From Cololabis saira (Eukaryota > Chordata > Actinopteri > Beloniformes > Belonidae): a DNA stretch of 64,000 nucleotides. The position numbers and the translations under genes were made by a program. Where the stretch lies: positions 16,292,941 through 16,356,940 of the forward strand of contig NC_084607.1 of NCBI RefSeq assembly GCF_033807715.1, read 5' to 3'. The notes under the pieces were generated by a model. It was not told where the DNA came from. It did not search any database and saw only the letters and a list, made by a program, of their open reading frames with translations. This document shows, piece after piece, positions 24,836-38,792 of this stretch; the stretch's first letter is position 1; every line of letters begins with the position of its first letter.

Positions 24836-25489
24836 TAGGGTTGCCACCCGTCCCGATTTGTACCGTATTTTCATTAACTTTTACACCATATTCTAGTTGA
24901 ATTATTGAAATAAGTAACTTTTACACCATATTCTGGTTGAATTATTGAAATAAATTAACCTTTACACCATATTCTAGTTGAATTATTGAATAAATTAACT
25001 TTTACACCATATTCTAGTTGAATTATTGAAATAAGTTAACTTTTACACCATATTGTAGTTGGATTATTGAAATAAATCAACTTTTACACCATATTCTAGT
25101 TGGATTATTGAAATAAATTAACTTTTACACCATATTCTAGTTGAATTATTGAAATAAATTAACTTTTACACCATATTCTAGTTGAATTATTGAAATAAAT
25201 TAACTTTTACACCATATTCTTCACCTGTAGGCTATATTATACATCTGGGCTGATGTGGACATTCATAGCATAGGAGGCTATTTCAGTTGCTAGTATGGCT
25301 GGCTGTCTGTACAGTCATGCAAGTTCAATGCTATTAAAACACTTTAAACTTTAAATCAAAGCATTTTGTTTTTTCATATAAAATAAACACATTTTTATTC
25401 AGTTTAGAAGTTTAGGGGCTTTTTTTTGGCTCCTGCGCTGCTGAAATCAGGGCATCCCTTATTTCTATTTCTGAAAGGTGGCAACCCTA
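24836..25489. mobile_element. Non-autonomous hAT element with internal tandem repeats (654 bp)
   Basis: Ends are TAGGGTTGCCACC and, inverted, GGTGGCAACCCTA. ATTTCCAC is duplicated exactly on both sides (24828-24835 and 25490-25497). An 8-bp duplication with a YARNG-type end (TAGGG) indicates the hAT superfamily. The interior has nine copies of a ~41-bp AT-rich unit plus about 270 bp of unique AT-rich sequence, and no transposase. Near the right end, 'ctgaaatcagggcatccc' belongs to the element's terminal region. Confidence 0.9.
24874..25220. repeat. ~41-bp tandem repeat, nine copies
   Basis: Nine copies of a unit containing AACTTTTACACCATATTCTA. Copies vary by a few substitutions and 1-3-bp gaps, so the array is older or less homogenised than the minisatellites at 13 kb. 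Confidence 0.95.
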
Positions 25490-25497
25490 ATTTCCAC

Positions 25498-28400
25498 ATT
25501 CCAAGAGTCGCTCAGCAAACTAAGTTCCTGAGTGCATTGATAACGTTCGTAGTGAGTTAAATCAGATTGATAAAGTGTTACAGAAGAAGAATGTCTTCAT
25601 CTGTTTCAGTAAACCAGTGACAGTAGTTACCGGATGATTGAATACCAGAAACAGCAGTTCTCGCTCCTGATCGCCAGCAGCAGCAGTTGCCACAACTGAG
25701 CATGTGTGTTGGCAATATCCAGAGACCCTCAGGGTCACCTCCACCCATCCCGCGTCTTCACCGCGGAGCTGTGGCTGTTGTGACAGCCCTGCTGCCATGG
25801 GAGCTTCTATTTCAGCACAGGCCTTGATCTTGGGTGACTTCACATTCGACCTGCAGTCTCTAATCAGATGTGCCACACATAAACCCCGCACAGATCAGCT
25901 GCTCTGTCTCTGGTACGTGCGGGCCTCAGCAGGAGAGAGCCTCTAATGGGCAGAGCTCTGGGTCGTGGCGAGCCTCATTTCAGCCACGCAGGCCCTCTGA
26001 TGGATCGTGTTGACAGGATGTAAGAACAGTGCACCTGCTGCTGACAAGCAGGAATTGAGAATCACTGGATTGCTTTTGACAATGATCGAATAATAGAGGA
26101 GGATGAGGCTGCTCAATCCCACGGAACAACAGAGTCGCCGGTTCAGTCCCAAATTGCCTTCTCCAACATCCTCCTCTATTTTAAGCGAGTCACCCTTGTC
26201 TTCAACACATGCAAATGATCAAACTCTAGTGTTATTGCAGATGTCCCACCCTCTGCAGGCGGATAATTACAGTGTTAGTGATGGGGTGAGGTGGAGGGTG
26301 GGGTGAGGGACCGGGGAGGGAGGGGGCAGGAGAGACAGCACAATGATTCATCGCCACAGAGCTCAACACACACCCCTCCTCGGCAACATGCCCGCTCCAA
26401 CCCCCCACCGGCAGTTTGGCGGCGTGCCTGAGAGTGACAAGGTGACACTGGCTCTTTTTTCATGTGCTGCAGCTCCACGCCACTCCAATCAAACTGTGAG
26501 GAGCACGTCTGCTTCAAAACAACACACCAGCCGCTGACTGGCAGGCAGCGGGGTAAAACAGAGCCGCGATCCGGCATAAATCATTCACTGGTAGACAAGC
26601 ACCAGCAAATGTTGATTGCTTTCTGGTTATCTTCACACCCCTTGTTTCGGTGTCTCTCGACATATGTTGGACGCAAAACAGAAATGGTAACCATATATCA
26701 GTGGAAAGGGCTTGGTGACGCATGCTGAATGCCTTCTCATACACTAATTTGATACGTAATCAGGAGCATGGTGTGCTAAATGGACCTTGATTGCCTCTAT
26801 GGTTTGTTTAGTGTCTGGAAAAAAAAAATATAAGTAATTATCAGAGGCAGATTCAATTCAGGTCGACTTTTCAATGATCAGGATTGAAGTGCAGCTTCCG
26901 TAAATGCTGCTTCAGTGGTTTCATCACAATGTTTTGCTGTATTTTCACAGAATTTCCATCCGCGCTGCACAACACTTGAACTGCAGGGAAAAAAAGCATT
27001 GGTACTGCTTTAATTGTTGTTATCAGCAGGATTTCGCTGTCCCCCCGGGATGAAGCACCAGGACTACAAAAATAGTAAAATAACATCAGCCTCAATGAAT
27101 TCACAGCACATGCGTCGCCAACATGACATTCAACATGACACCCTAATGATTCTCTTTAATGCCTCGCTGAAATGTCAGTACTCGATGACAGAGCTGTCTA
27201 TTTTACTATGAATTGTTTCAAGGTTGACCTCATGCTGAACTTAGCTCCTCCATTTGGCCTCTTGGCAGCTGTATCTTTAGTTCTGTGCATCTCAGTGATC
27301 GTCACACAGCTGAGACCGCGTCTGAAGTAGAGCGCGAGTGCTTGCTCCAGGAGGTACTCTGCACTTTAATAGCCAGATGTGCTGGAATGAATGGCGTGAA
27401 TACGAGGTGCTGCACCGTAATCTGCACCTTCGACAAATTCATTTACATCTGGACCTACTGAACTGTCACACTTTATCATGTATAAGTATAATGATGGTTG
27501 GTAGTTTAAACACAGCCATCATTGACATGAAATTCATGCCAGCTTATTATTTAATCTCAATTCTTTTGAAAGATAACTTTAAAAGTTGATGATTTATCTG
27601 GAACAATATTTAACCGAAAATAAGGTATTTGATGCTGCTTTTATTTTTCATTAGAAATGTCTAAAATCAATGAGGTAATAATGTTAATATGGGCCGAAAA
27701 AACTTAAAAATTTCACAATTTATATTTTTCTTAAATGCTCCTCAGCCAGAAGGAAATGTGGTGCTATTTGGTGGATCTGTGGACCGAGTGCAGATGCGTT
27801 GCCCATCTTTGTTCCTCAGCCTTTCATAAATACTGCTTTTCAACCTAATTTTTTTACTGTACTTCATTTATTTATGTTGATAACACGTGTTGCAGGACTG
27901 AAATGAAAGTAGTGTAGTGTAACAAATGGAATAAAGTTCCCTTTTCGCTCCCGTTCATTTGCGTTGCCCATATTGTACTAACTTTTTCTGCGTTGTGACT
28001 GGAAAACATTGAGTAAATACTCACAGACGGTGCAAGCCTGTGGGGGGGTTTGTGTCTGTACTCCTTCAGAGCTCAAATGAAGCCAATTACTCCATTTCCA
28101 CCCAGGGATATATAGTAACAGAGGGTCAAAGCCTCCCAAAGTCAAAACCTTCCACAGTGATCAGATACTGCAGCTTTTCTCCCACAAAGAGGCGAGGCAG
28201 CAACGCACACCCAGCTGGTTTCTTCGTTTCAAAGACAAACAGTTTCACTTTTTTATTGAATAATGTGTAAAAAAGAAAGGATACATTTGTGTTTCACAAC
28301 CCCAAGGTATGTAAAAATGGTTTTAATTGAAACCCTGTGCGCTGGATGGGAAATAAGATGTTTGGGGAACAAGGTGAGAAATCCTAAACTGAAGCACAGA

Positions 28401-29112
28401 TGATCGCTTTCCTAATGAATACTTCTGGTCTGTGTTTGGTTTTATTTTCAGAAAGGTGAAACAAACTGTTCTTACTGGACACCATGGTTAGGGTTTGCCT
28501 AAATAAGGAAAGTTTAGCTGCATCAACCAGCACAAAAAGACAAATCTGAGCAAGCTGTGGGAGGTGTTGTTACGGTTTGCCAACAGGAGACATTCACGCT
28601 TTGGTGCATCTGGAAGGGTGCTAGCAGACGCCCATGACTTCCTGTCCCATATGAGAATTGCAGGATGACTTTGTTCGTCATTAGACATTCACACAAGCCT
28701 CCAGCTCTGCATGTGAGCCCCTGCCTCTCCGTCTCCTACTGAGCTCTCCTGTCTGCGATGTCTAGACTCACACCTTATTTCGCTTTGCTATCAAACCCAC
28801 ACATCGAGACGCAGTATGGAACCACATGACAAGTCATCCGCCGATGTACCTCCGTTGTTGCAGACAGCAGGTGCTGATTAGTAAGGATGTCACCCATGTG
28901 GTCTGTGGTATCACACAAAGGTCTGTGTTCATGACAAGTGCAGAAGCTCAGTGTGAGCTCGGTCCCACAAGGTGACGGAGGAAAAGTGCTTGCACGATAA
29001 TGGTTAATTTGCAAGACTCTATCACACATAGGTAATGCTTTAAGCTAAGTGTTTTGCTGTTTCTGTGTAAAAATGGCTCTTTATTTGGGACACCGTTTTT
29101 TTAAATTTCATA
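25498..29112. other. No gene seen
   Basis: Unique-looking sequence with only short open frames. A G-rich tract at 26283-26326 is listed separately. Confidence 0.5.
26283..26326 (+). other. Potential G-quadruplex (plus strand)
   Basis: Seven G-runs of three to five bases in 44 bp (GGGG, GGG, GGGG, GGG, GGGG, GGG, GGGGG) with short loops. This is the strongest quadruplex-type motif in the window. Confidence 0.7.
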
Positions 29113-29455
<343 letters not shown>

Positions 29456-30065
29456 TAGGGCTGGGCGATATGGACCAAAAGTCATATCTCGATATTTTCT
29501 AGCTAAATGGCGATACTCGATATATATCGATATTTTTTCTGTGCCATAATTGCGGTTTCCCCCAAAGCATTATAGCATAGCATCTCTGTTAGCATCATTT
29601 TTTTCTGAGGCAAACCCTTAAAAAAACAGTCAGTTTTAATACAAAGCCTCGTGCCAAATATCACACAGGTACCTTTATTAACAGATGTCTGCACAATATC
29701 AAAATGTATAAAACAAATGAAATAAAAACAAACTGCCTGCATATATAGAATAAAAATGCTTCTTGAATAAAATAAAACAAATATCCCTTTCCTGCATAAC
29801 AATTAAATTAAAATACACTGTGCAAATAATACAATGTAGACAGTAACAGGCAGACTTTTCCACTGAGGTTGACAGTTGTGCAAATAACAAAACATTTGTG
29901 CAAATCTCAAATAAAACATTCAAGTCAATTTGTCACAAAATAAGCTATATCAAAATCATTAAAAAAAAAATATTTTTTTAAATCGATATAAACGATATTG
30001 TCTCGTACCATATCGCGTTTGAAAATATATCGATATATATTAAAATCTCGATATATCGCCCAGCC

Positions 30066-30068
<3 letters not shown>
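29456..30068. mobile_element. Non-autonomous hAT element inserted in a TA repeat (613 bp)
   Basis: Ends are TAGGGCTGGGCGATATGG and, inverted, ATATATCGCCCAGCCCTA. TAGGG fits the hAT YARNG end. The flanking octamers are ACATATAT and ATATATAT, an 8-bp duplication with one mismatch or a by-product of the TA repeat. Subterminal sequence is rich in ATCGATAT words on both sides. No transposase frame is present. The family is one I recognise as widespread in teleosts. Confidence 0.85.

Positions 30069-30102
<34 letters not shown>
30069..30102. repeat. (AT)n microsatellite, right part
   Basis: Continuation of the TA array on the right of the transposon. Confidence 0.95.
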
Positions 30103-30105
<3 letters not shown>

Positions 30106-33100
30106 ATAAATGTCTTTAATCTCAAAAGGCAGGAAGTTGACTGCATCGTCCAGAACAGAACAGATGTGTATTTGCTTTGGCAAGCAGATATAAGAGGTTA
30201 TAGAAGTAAAGAAGAAGAAGCAAGAGAAGTGATTCAGAAGGGGAAAAAAAAGAAAAGAAAAAGAATGATTTTAGGGAGCCATAAAACTTTGCGCTGGACA
30301 AAGTCGCTGACAAAGTTGCGTGACGGCAGCAGGGGTGTGCTCAGCACCATTGCACAGGCAGCAGCGAGTAGCCGGTGCAGTCGACCGAACCGGACACGAC
30401 TGAAACCTGCAGATGGTTCTGATGAACCTGTTCATGGTATTGCCTGCTGTCACTGAGGAAAGGTGGGTGGTGGCTGTCCTTTCATGAGCGCGCCACCCAG
30501 AAAGATTGAAGAGGCTCGTCGTACTTGTCTGAACATGAACCTGAGAGGGTATATAAGCATTTGGAGTGCTGTTACAGAGAAAAACACTTGGAAATAATAT
30601 ATTTAACTTTTGGATTTCCAGCTTTCAGACTGGTGCATCTGCAGTCTGACAAAACTCATAAAGAGCTGGGATGTGATGTGATACACACCCTTAGAAAAAC
30701 CCTTGCTTGGCCAGACATCGTCATGACGTTTGAATAAGATAAAGTCACATGTGGCATGATTATATGCTTTACATCAGAAACGTGAAGAGCTTACATCCAT
30801 TTACCCTGGTTCCTCAGGAGTCACTGATGTGATGAATTAGCCTCAGAGTTGACGTAAAGGCTTTTTGAAACACCTCCAATCTTCAACCTACATCTTCTAA
30901 TGTGGTAAGCATGCGTGAAGAATGTGTAACATCCCACTGATTTCTGTGTCTGTGGACGAAGCTGCCACTTGCTCTCTTACATCTAAATAAATGAAAAAGG
31001 ACAAGCTTCCCCCGTGAAGAATCGAACCGAATTTTAACTTTTCTAACTGATATTTTAATGAAAAAACTGCAACAGAGCTCTATCTGTAATATTCTATAAT
31101 CATCGGTGATTGATGAAATGAGGATTTTAGCCTGTTTGAATCAGAACTATTTTTCCAGTCTTGCAGATTGCTGCATGTGAAATCCCTGAACACAGCAGTT
31201 CCATACGCTGACATCCACTTTATACTTATATTTTATGAATTTTTATTGAAAAGACAGAACAGTAGATATCGAGGTTCATCGATGTCCTTCAAGAAACAGA
31301 AATCTCTGTAGCGAGGTCCCGTCAGCCAAGTAGGAAGAAAGCAAGAGACGTAAACGGAGGGCCAAGAGCCAGGGCCCATTTTCATTTTAATCAGTAAGCT
31401 TGTTGATTCAGTTGGCTATGAGCAGTCGACAAACAAAACCAAATGGCAGCTCCTGGCACCATCTGAGACTTTCGGCAGGGAGATGAGAGAACATACATAC
31501 GGGGAGGGGGAGTTTGGGAAATCAAGGTTTCATTAAGCTAGCCAAACACAGTCAAATTCAGCACCTACGAGCACTTCCAAAGCAGCGCCGCTGAACCGCC
31601 CGCACCTGGACGTGTCACTCTCGCGGACCCTGCTAGTCGCAGTGGCAGCGGCTTGGTAAAAAAGTGAACCCAAAGAAGCAGGAACTGGAGACGGATAAAA
31701 CGCGTTTTGTTACTTTCGAGGAGGTATTCAGAAAAAGCAGTTTCTCTTGTCTAATAATCTCCATTTTTAATAAATGGTTCATCACCTCTTCCCATATTCT
31801 GTTAAAAATATATATCAGACCTTCTTTTTCATGCAAAGGTGATTTCACTGATGAAAGTTTGGCACAGACACCACGGAAAGATGTCAATCACCACACTGTG
31901 ATTTACAGAACGCCAGCGGAGGTTACGCTATTTGGCTATTTGACTACATGATAGCAAGTGGGAAAACGCTGCCTTTGCACCTGTGTTTAATTGGAAAAAC
32001 ATCAAGTCCCTCAGCTGAAAGCAGCCTGACATTTTACCCAGAGTCTCATTCAAAGCCTTTTCCATTATCTAAAGGCATGTGTCTGCGTCGCCGTCCCCTG
32101 TCGTCTCACTTTCTCCCCTGTCTTTCACCTTTTCTTGCTCTATATTGCTCTTCCTCTCTTAGATCACACTTTAATTCACCCGCAGTGACAAAACTGCCAA
32201 TTGAAGCATCTGAGAAGGGGAGACAGCAAACTGAAGGAGAGTATTTATAGTTTTCATTGCTTCATAATTGCCTGCATAAATTTAATCATGTGCCTCCACT
32301 TCCAGGGCTGGTTTTGAAACGATTGACTATCGCTTGCATCTAAGTAGCCTAATGGTCCGACTTCAGATAGAGAAACTCATGTGAGGCCCGAAGCAATTTA
32401 ATACGGACTCGCTGAATTCTGACAAAATAAAACTGTTAACCCAATGACATACGAAATATGCTAACTAATTGTGTCCTAGAGCTCTTGAGATTTTTCATTG
32501 CTCCACGTATTGTTTCACCATCTTTAGCTAATTTTGTATCTAAATGTTATTAATTTGATTTTACTTCTTGATCTCATCCTCCGGCTGGTCCTCAAACAGG
32601 ACAGAGTTGTTGTGTAGTGCATTCAGTTACTCATCAGAGGTTATATTTGCTACATTTTAAGTCACAGATGAACAAAAAGGTTTTTAAAAAAGATATTTTT
32701 TTAACCACATAAAACCAGCTGAAAGAGTGTGTCATCATTTTCTATTATCCAGTCAAATATATACGTATACAGTTGTGTGAATTATCTTTAAATCCAACAA
32801 AGCAAGACCATAAACTGCTTCATGATAGCTTTACACTCAGTCGTATTTTGGCAGTTTTACAAAACACATCTATCAAAACAACTTGCAGCGGGTTTATTTA
32901 CATTATCGTTGATCAAAAGCGTGATGGCTCATAAACGCCCTGCTTCTGTGAGAAGTGATGCAGCACCGTGATAAGACTTTTAGGCTCTGAAATCTTTGAT
33001 AAGCAGGGCTGCACTGTCTCTGAAGTCTGATAGTCATGTACGGAGAGATGTAACAGGGTGAAGCGTGATGAAATTGTCAGGACAAGTACTGAAAATCCAT

Positions 33101-36100
33101 GCTGATATAGATTACTGTGAGGCGAAAGCAGAGATGCTTTCCCATGCGTCCTGCTAGTCTTGTTTTACGCCGCTAAACCGACTCTATTCAAAACTTTAGT
33201 TATATCGTCTATAAACTAATAGCCATCGTTTCACGGATATGCGTATTAACAAATGCACGAATGTTTAAATTCTGCCCATTGAATAAGTTGTCATAGTTTA
33301 TAAGTGAATAACATGCTCCTAAAGCTGTTCTGTTTTGCTCAAAACATAAAGAAGAAAGAACAAACTACTAAAAAGAGAAAAACAGACCACACAATTATAT
33401 TTTCTTACATCTATTGATGTTTCAGATCAAGCCTCTCAGACATGTTGGAAAAGACCTTGGGTCTTGTATTTGGACTGAGTTAAATGTGATGGATGCTTTT
33501 GATCCCCCTGGCAAGTATTTGTCAAATTAAATGGAGGTAATATCTGGATTACAACATTCAGATGAATAAACTCTATGCTTAGTGTGGTTTTTGGTTGCAT
33601 TTACTTATATTTTCACCATCTGACGGCACAAACATCTGCAAAAAAATAAAAATACAATAAAAATGCCAAGGAATGTTTAGGTTTAATTTTAAATACAACT
33701 TATTTAATTTAAGACGAGATGTAAGCTTGAGTTGGGATATATGCAGAAAAAATAACATTCAACTTGAGTGAAAATATCTGTTTTTAGTATTTCCTTTAAG
33801 TAATATGTAGAGGCATCATAACCACAAGCCTCTAAAAGGTCCAAACTAACACTTCTGTCAATGGTAACGAGTGCTCAAATGCCACGTTGCAAATCAATAA
33901 GATTTAAGATACTTATTTTGAAACGATCGAGCGACAGACTCACAGTTGAGTGTACAGTAGATAGTGGTGATGCTGCTGTGAAAACCAGAGAACGTGTAAT
34001 TGTTTCCTTGTTGAAGCTAAAAGCTGGAATTGATAGGAAAATCAATAGAGAATAGATCAATAAGTAGAATCAATAAAGACATTGGTATCTGTGAAATGTT
34101 ATCACCTGAGTGCAAACAATAAACCTGAGGAGTGCTGATCATCACAGCCGCTCCCAGTGAGGAGAGAGCTCAAGTCGTCATAGGCAACCACAAAGAGGAA
34201 AGTTGTTGCATCAAACCTTCTTTTTAGTGAACTCCATTTTTTTGTTTTTGGTTTTCTTGCCCGACTGATCGCTCCTGGTTGAAAAATCTGTTACGTTTTC
34301 AGAGCAAAGCCAGTGTTGTACCGTTTTACATTTCGGTCGATCCATTAAAAGTTGAGCTCAGGAGTTGTGAGACAGTCTACTGTATCTATCGTCAAACGTA
34401 ACTCTTGATTGTCACTTGTGTTTTGTTTTCTCCTGTCTAATTCAATTCTGAGAAAAATAAAGACTACAATGTAATACATCCTCCCGAGGCCACAGCTGCA
34501 CTCGCCGGACTCTCCACTGTCTGAGGAAACTTTTTACCCACTTGACACTTTGAAGGGTGGCGTGCTGATGGAGGATGGGAAAGGCTTGGGGCTGATGCAC
34601 AGACAGACAGTTGACGGACACTTTGTAACCCCTCGGGGACTTGCTTTATTTGTCTACTTCAGCTTGTTGGACAAGTCTTTGCTTTTTAATCTTGAAGTCA
34701 GCTAATGTAGTTTCAGAGTCATAAACAGAAAAAGGGCATCATTTTTATTTTGACATGTTTGTAGTCTGCTTACTACTGTATGTGTGGAAAAAAGGTCACA
34801 ACTATAAATTTACACTCTTTATTTGGACACGTCTTGATAAATCTAGTTGAAGCATTCTTAGTCATCAATTTAACACTTTTATTGAGTAAGCATTTGTTTC
34901 ATTCCCATTAAGCTTAAACTTGGAATGTGCAGACAACTAAGTCCCAAGGTGGTTGAGCATTTCTAAGGCAAGGACAGCATAGCATTTTCACCACCAATTA
35001 GCAAACATTTCATGAGTCAGCAGTGAAAATCCAGTGTTGGACCACTTAATGTCTACAACTGCTGGCTCATTGCACACATTCTCCCAAAACAGCATTGTAA
35101 TACACACAGTTGGAGCTGTTCGATATGTTTGCTTTGTCAACAAATCAATCTGAAAGCACTGAAGAGAATTGTGTTTCTTAAAACTGACACCAGCGGCCTC
35201 CAAGTCAAAACTTAAAACAGATTTAGAACAAGCCCTAAATAAATGTCAACCTCGCAGTTATTTATTTTTCCTTGGCATTAGCCGCTGACCCATGCACACA
35301 CCCCTCTCAAAAAACATCTCCCTGCCTTCGGAGAGTGGGACCGTTAACGTGCCGGAGTGAACATCAAATTCCTTTTAGGGAGCTAAAAACCGGCCCGGTC
35401 CCACACTGGCGGTCTTTTTTTTTAATCATTCCTTTTCTGGGTAATCCTTTCTGGGAATAAATGTAAACCAAGCAAAGGTGGAAAACATCAAACTCAAACT
35501 GTTTTCTTTGGGGGATTTTTGGTGCTCACGTGAAGTGGCTGGGCTAATGAGTTTTCTACAGGTGTGAAACATAGACCTGACGGAGAGACGAGTGTAGCAT
35601 TTGTACAACCTGGAATCCGAGCGTTGCCTTATGCTGTTTCCAACATTTACCAATTAAGAATCTCTTATTAAAGGACAGCAAGAGCTTGTGTATTCCTCTT
35701 CTGCCTTATCTCCTTGTTGTTAGTGTTAGAGAAGCAGATTGGCACAATTACTAGCAGCAGCAGGTTTGTAAGTTGTACTAATTAGTGTGTGGAAATGACT
35801 GTGGTGGGTAATGATGGATTTGCATGAGCACACGTTCCCCCTTCGCCAATAACACTTTTCTGCTTTGACAAACAGCCAAGAAGGAATAAGCTACGGTTCA
35901 CAAGCTATGTGTAAGATTTCTTTTTTTTTTCTTCTCAAAATCGTGAGACATGCAGGATAAATTCTGAGATATTCCTGCTTTGGTATGGATGTTAGCACAT
36001 AGGCAAAGGTATCATCATGGTAATAGTTTGGTGTTTACATACAGAGAATATGTGTTAAGAAGTCGATTAACATTTTAGCTGTGTACATTGGTTAGGTACG

Positions 36101-36111
36101 AGCTTTTACGG
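30103..36111. other. No gene seen over 6 kb
   Basis: Ordinary AT-rich unique sequence. A strong pyrimidine tract at 32090-32160 ends in TTAG but is followed by no convincing exon. No recognisable repeat, RNA gene or coding region. Confidence 0.55.
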
Positions 36112-36247
36112 CAGGGTGTCGAACTCCAGTCCTCACACTTTAGAGGTTTCCCTCTAAAGGCTGTGTTTTTAACAGGCTTGTGCAGACCTTGAGGTAAAAT
36201 ATGTAAAACATGCAAAGCAGCCGCTCTCGAGGATTTCGAGACCCCTG
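36112..36247. mobile_element. Decayed palindromic MITE
   Basis: Starts CAGGGTGTCGAACTCCAGTCC and ends GAGGATTTCGAGACCCCTG, a familiar inverted-repeat MITE layout in vertebrates ('...aactccagtcct...' with its complement). It is related to the element at 40837-41062. No target duplication is visible. Confidence 0.6.
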
Positions 36248-36579
36248 ATGTAAATGTCATTAGCCAAGCTCAAGCTACCGCTAGTCTCAAAATGACAAGC
36301 GTAACTGAAGTCAAGTACATATGTGAAAACACAACAAACAGTTAAGTCCTTCACGGCAACATCTCTAATATATAAAAGGACAGAAAAGGAGAAGAGAAGT
36401 TGGTCCAATGAGAACATGAACTTTGCATCGACAGTCCAGATGCTGACAACACTTTCAAACCTTGACTTGAGCTCATGTTAACTGGATTGTTGACTTTGTT
36501 CACAAAATTAAACACTACTTTATTGATGAGAAACAAGACCAACACTTTTTTTTTCCATGTTTAGGCGATGAAACTCTGC

Positions 36580-36650
36580 TCTTGGTCTTTGGAAAGGGAA
36601 TGGACAACTTATATTGTAATATACACTTTATAAATGAAATTGAATTGAAT
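36580..36650 (+). repeat. Decayed LINE 3' tail
   Basis: 'cttggtctttggaaaggga', 'acttatattgtaatataca' and 'ataaatgaaattgaattgaa': a diverged version of the tail at 4320-4430, ending in TTGAA repeats. Confidence 0.65.
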
Positions 36651-38628
36651 ACTAATTGGCCCAGGCTCAAAATCAGAACAACTTGTTTGGGTTCAGAAAA
36701 AAATGAATGGTTGGGCGCCATGGTCATGCTACTGTACATATGTAATTGGACAATGACGGAGTTTTTATGATGTTTCATTCATACTTTTAAATCATAGTAG
36801 ACTTTCAGACTTAATTTAAGACGTTTTAAAAAAACATGACGTTTATCATATAGGGTTACAACCATTTGAAGCAAAGGACTAACATTTTTAAGGGGTTTAA
36901 AGGTTTTTAATTAACTAAAATTAAGTAAAATGTCCAGCAGTGGTTCGTTTCCTCTTGAAGAAAAATGAAAGGTGCCGAGTTTGGCTTTTAGCAGCCACTT
37001 GACTGTAGCTACCGATATGAAGTCGGAGGAGATCTCACGGAGCGTGACAGAGCACATCGTTAGGCTGAAAATTAAAAACAAACAAAAAAACGCGATGGTA
37101 TGGGCATGTCAGAAACGGCTACTGATGACAGCTGACACAGCAAGAAGTAGCAGTAGAAGAAGAAGTAGGCTACGATGAGTTCACAGGCGTTTATGGCAAA
37201 ATTCTGCTTATATTCAACCAAATGCTGCAAAATAGATGGACTGGAGTACAGATGAAAGGAGAAATTTAAAGTGACTTATTTTAATATTCATGCAATTTCT
37301 AATAGTGTGTCACCCTAATACAGACTTTCAATATGAGAAGAATAGATTAGGAAGAATAGATTAAGGAAGAAAAACAAGCAGTTGCAGTTGTCTACTGCCA
37401 GAGACAAAACAGTCTTGAAGCAGTAATGGAAAATAACTGAGCCGTGTTTTCACTGGTCTATGATCAGTCAGCGGGGACTATCTATTCCTATAAGAAGAGG
37501 ATGCGGGCAAATGTTTCATTAATGCATCAGAGCCAGATGATGTAGGTGCCTGACAACAAGTAGAGCAACAGTAATCAAAGTAAAGTCAACTGCAGACTGC
37601 AGACATTGTTGTAAATATAGCCAACGTGTAGGTGGTCCAAACTGCTTGCAAATGAAAAACAAGTACAGGCATGACCCAAGAAAATCAGAGAAAATATACA
37701 AGGATGGTGTGGCGTGAAATATGACACAGTAACAGCTCGCAGGTTTTCTCTGTCACTGAAAGTGTTCTGCCGGCACCCACAGCAGTGTTGCTCGCGAAGT
37801 TTCTTTGAGAAAGATGGAAAATTGTGAGGGAAAAACAATAGTCTGATGGCAAACATAGAACTTTATTGGTGGCATCCCCTCGTGGGCAATGGCATCCCTC
37901 AACCATCTAATTGGATGGGGCTGACATTTGCGGAGCAGGGTGTCGCAGCATCGGCGGCGAGTGCAGGGGCCCAACTCGCTGCCTTACAGATGCATCACGC
38001 TCTGCTGACTTCACGAGGCGCCGTTACTCTCCTCCGAAAAGAAAACCTGCAGTCACGCTCCACGGAGCCGAACACGTCTGCTCACACGTCTCACTTCACG
38101 GGCAACTTGGGGAGACGTCCAAATGTGGCACGGCGACATTAAATACCTTTCAACTGTTCAACGCGTTCTCACCCACCAGCATCTGAGGACATTCTTCAGC
38201 ATCAACCTCCAGCAAATGTCACAAGGTTCATTAATCAACTTAATCGATATTAAAGTGCAGAAAACTTGTCTCTATAATACCGTAATTAATTTTCTTGTTT
38301 CAAAGATGAGAGCTAAATAATGCTGGCTTGCTTATGGTCTGTTTCCCTGTTACTCTAATCAAAAGGAGCAGATTCAGACCTTTACCGATGTGCTGCTGTG
38401 GGAACCAGGACTGAAAAACAGGGGCAACATCTATTTATGCTGTTTTACCCTCATGCTCATCCCGGCGCCAGAAAGAAAGCACTTGCAAACTGGAGAAAGC
38501 AGACTTTGTTTGCAGTTACTTGTGAAATTCATTCTTGATTGTGCATATCCTGTAAACAGCACATTAAATGATGTTTTGTAGCACAACACAGTCAAAAGAG
38601 CATGTCAATAAGGCTACATCGCTGGCTA
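36651..38628. other. No gene seen
   Basis: No recognisable gene. The stretch at 37850-38110 is somewhat GC-rich but shows no protein I recognise. Confidence 0.5.
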
Positions 38629-38790
38629 CGCTGCAAAAAGTCATTCCTGAGGTGAAAAGTCCAAGAAATCTTTGGTAATTTAAAATTATTCTTACCTCAT
38701 CTGCAAAGATATTTGTACTTAAAATGAGACCATTTTGACCAGATTGTGGGAATATCTGGCTTTTTTTGTTCAGGGGCTGTTTTTGCAGTG
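38629..38790. mobile_element. Small MITE (162 bp)
   Basis: Ends CGCTGCAAAAA and TTTTTGCAGTG form an inverted repeat with one mismatch. TA lies immediately outside both ends, consistent with a TA target, though two bases are weak evidence. No coding capacity. The superfamily is uncertain. Confidence 0.7.
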
Positions 38791-38792
38791 TA

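Noticed and set aside
31000..31040. 'gaatcgaacc' word resembling the T-arm of a reverse-strand tRNA
   Set aside because: The rest of the tRNA structure is absent.
32090..32250. Strong pyrimidine tract followed by TTAG, as a splice acceptor
   Set aside because: The sequence after it is short, has no donor and shows no credible coding signal.
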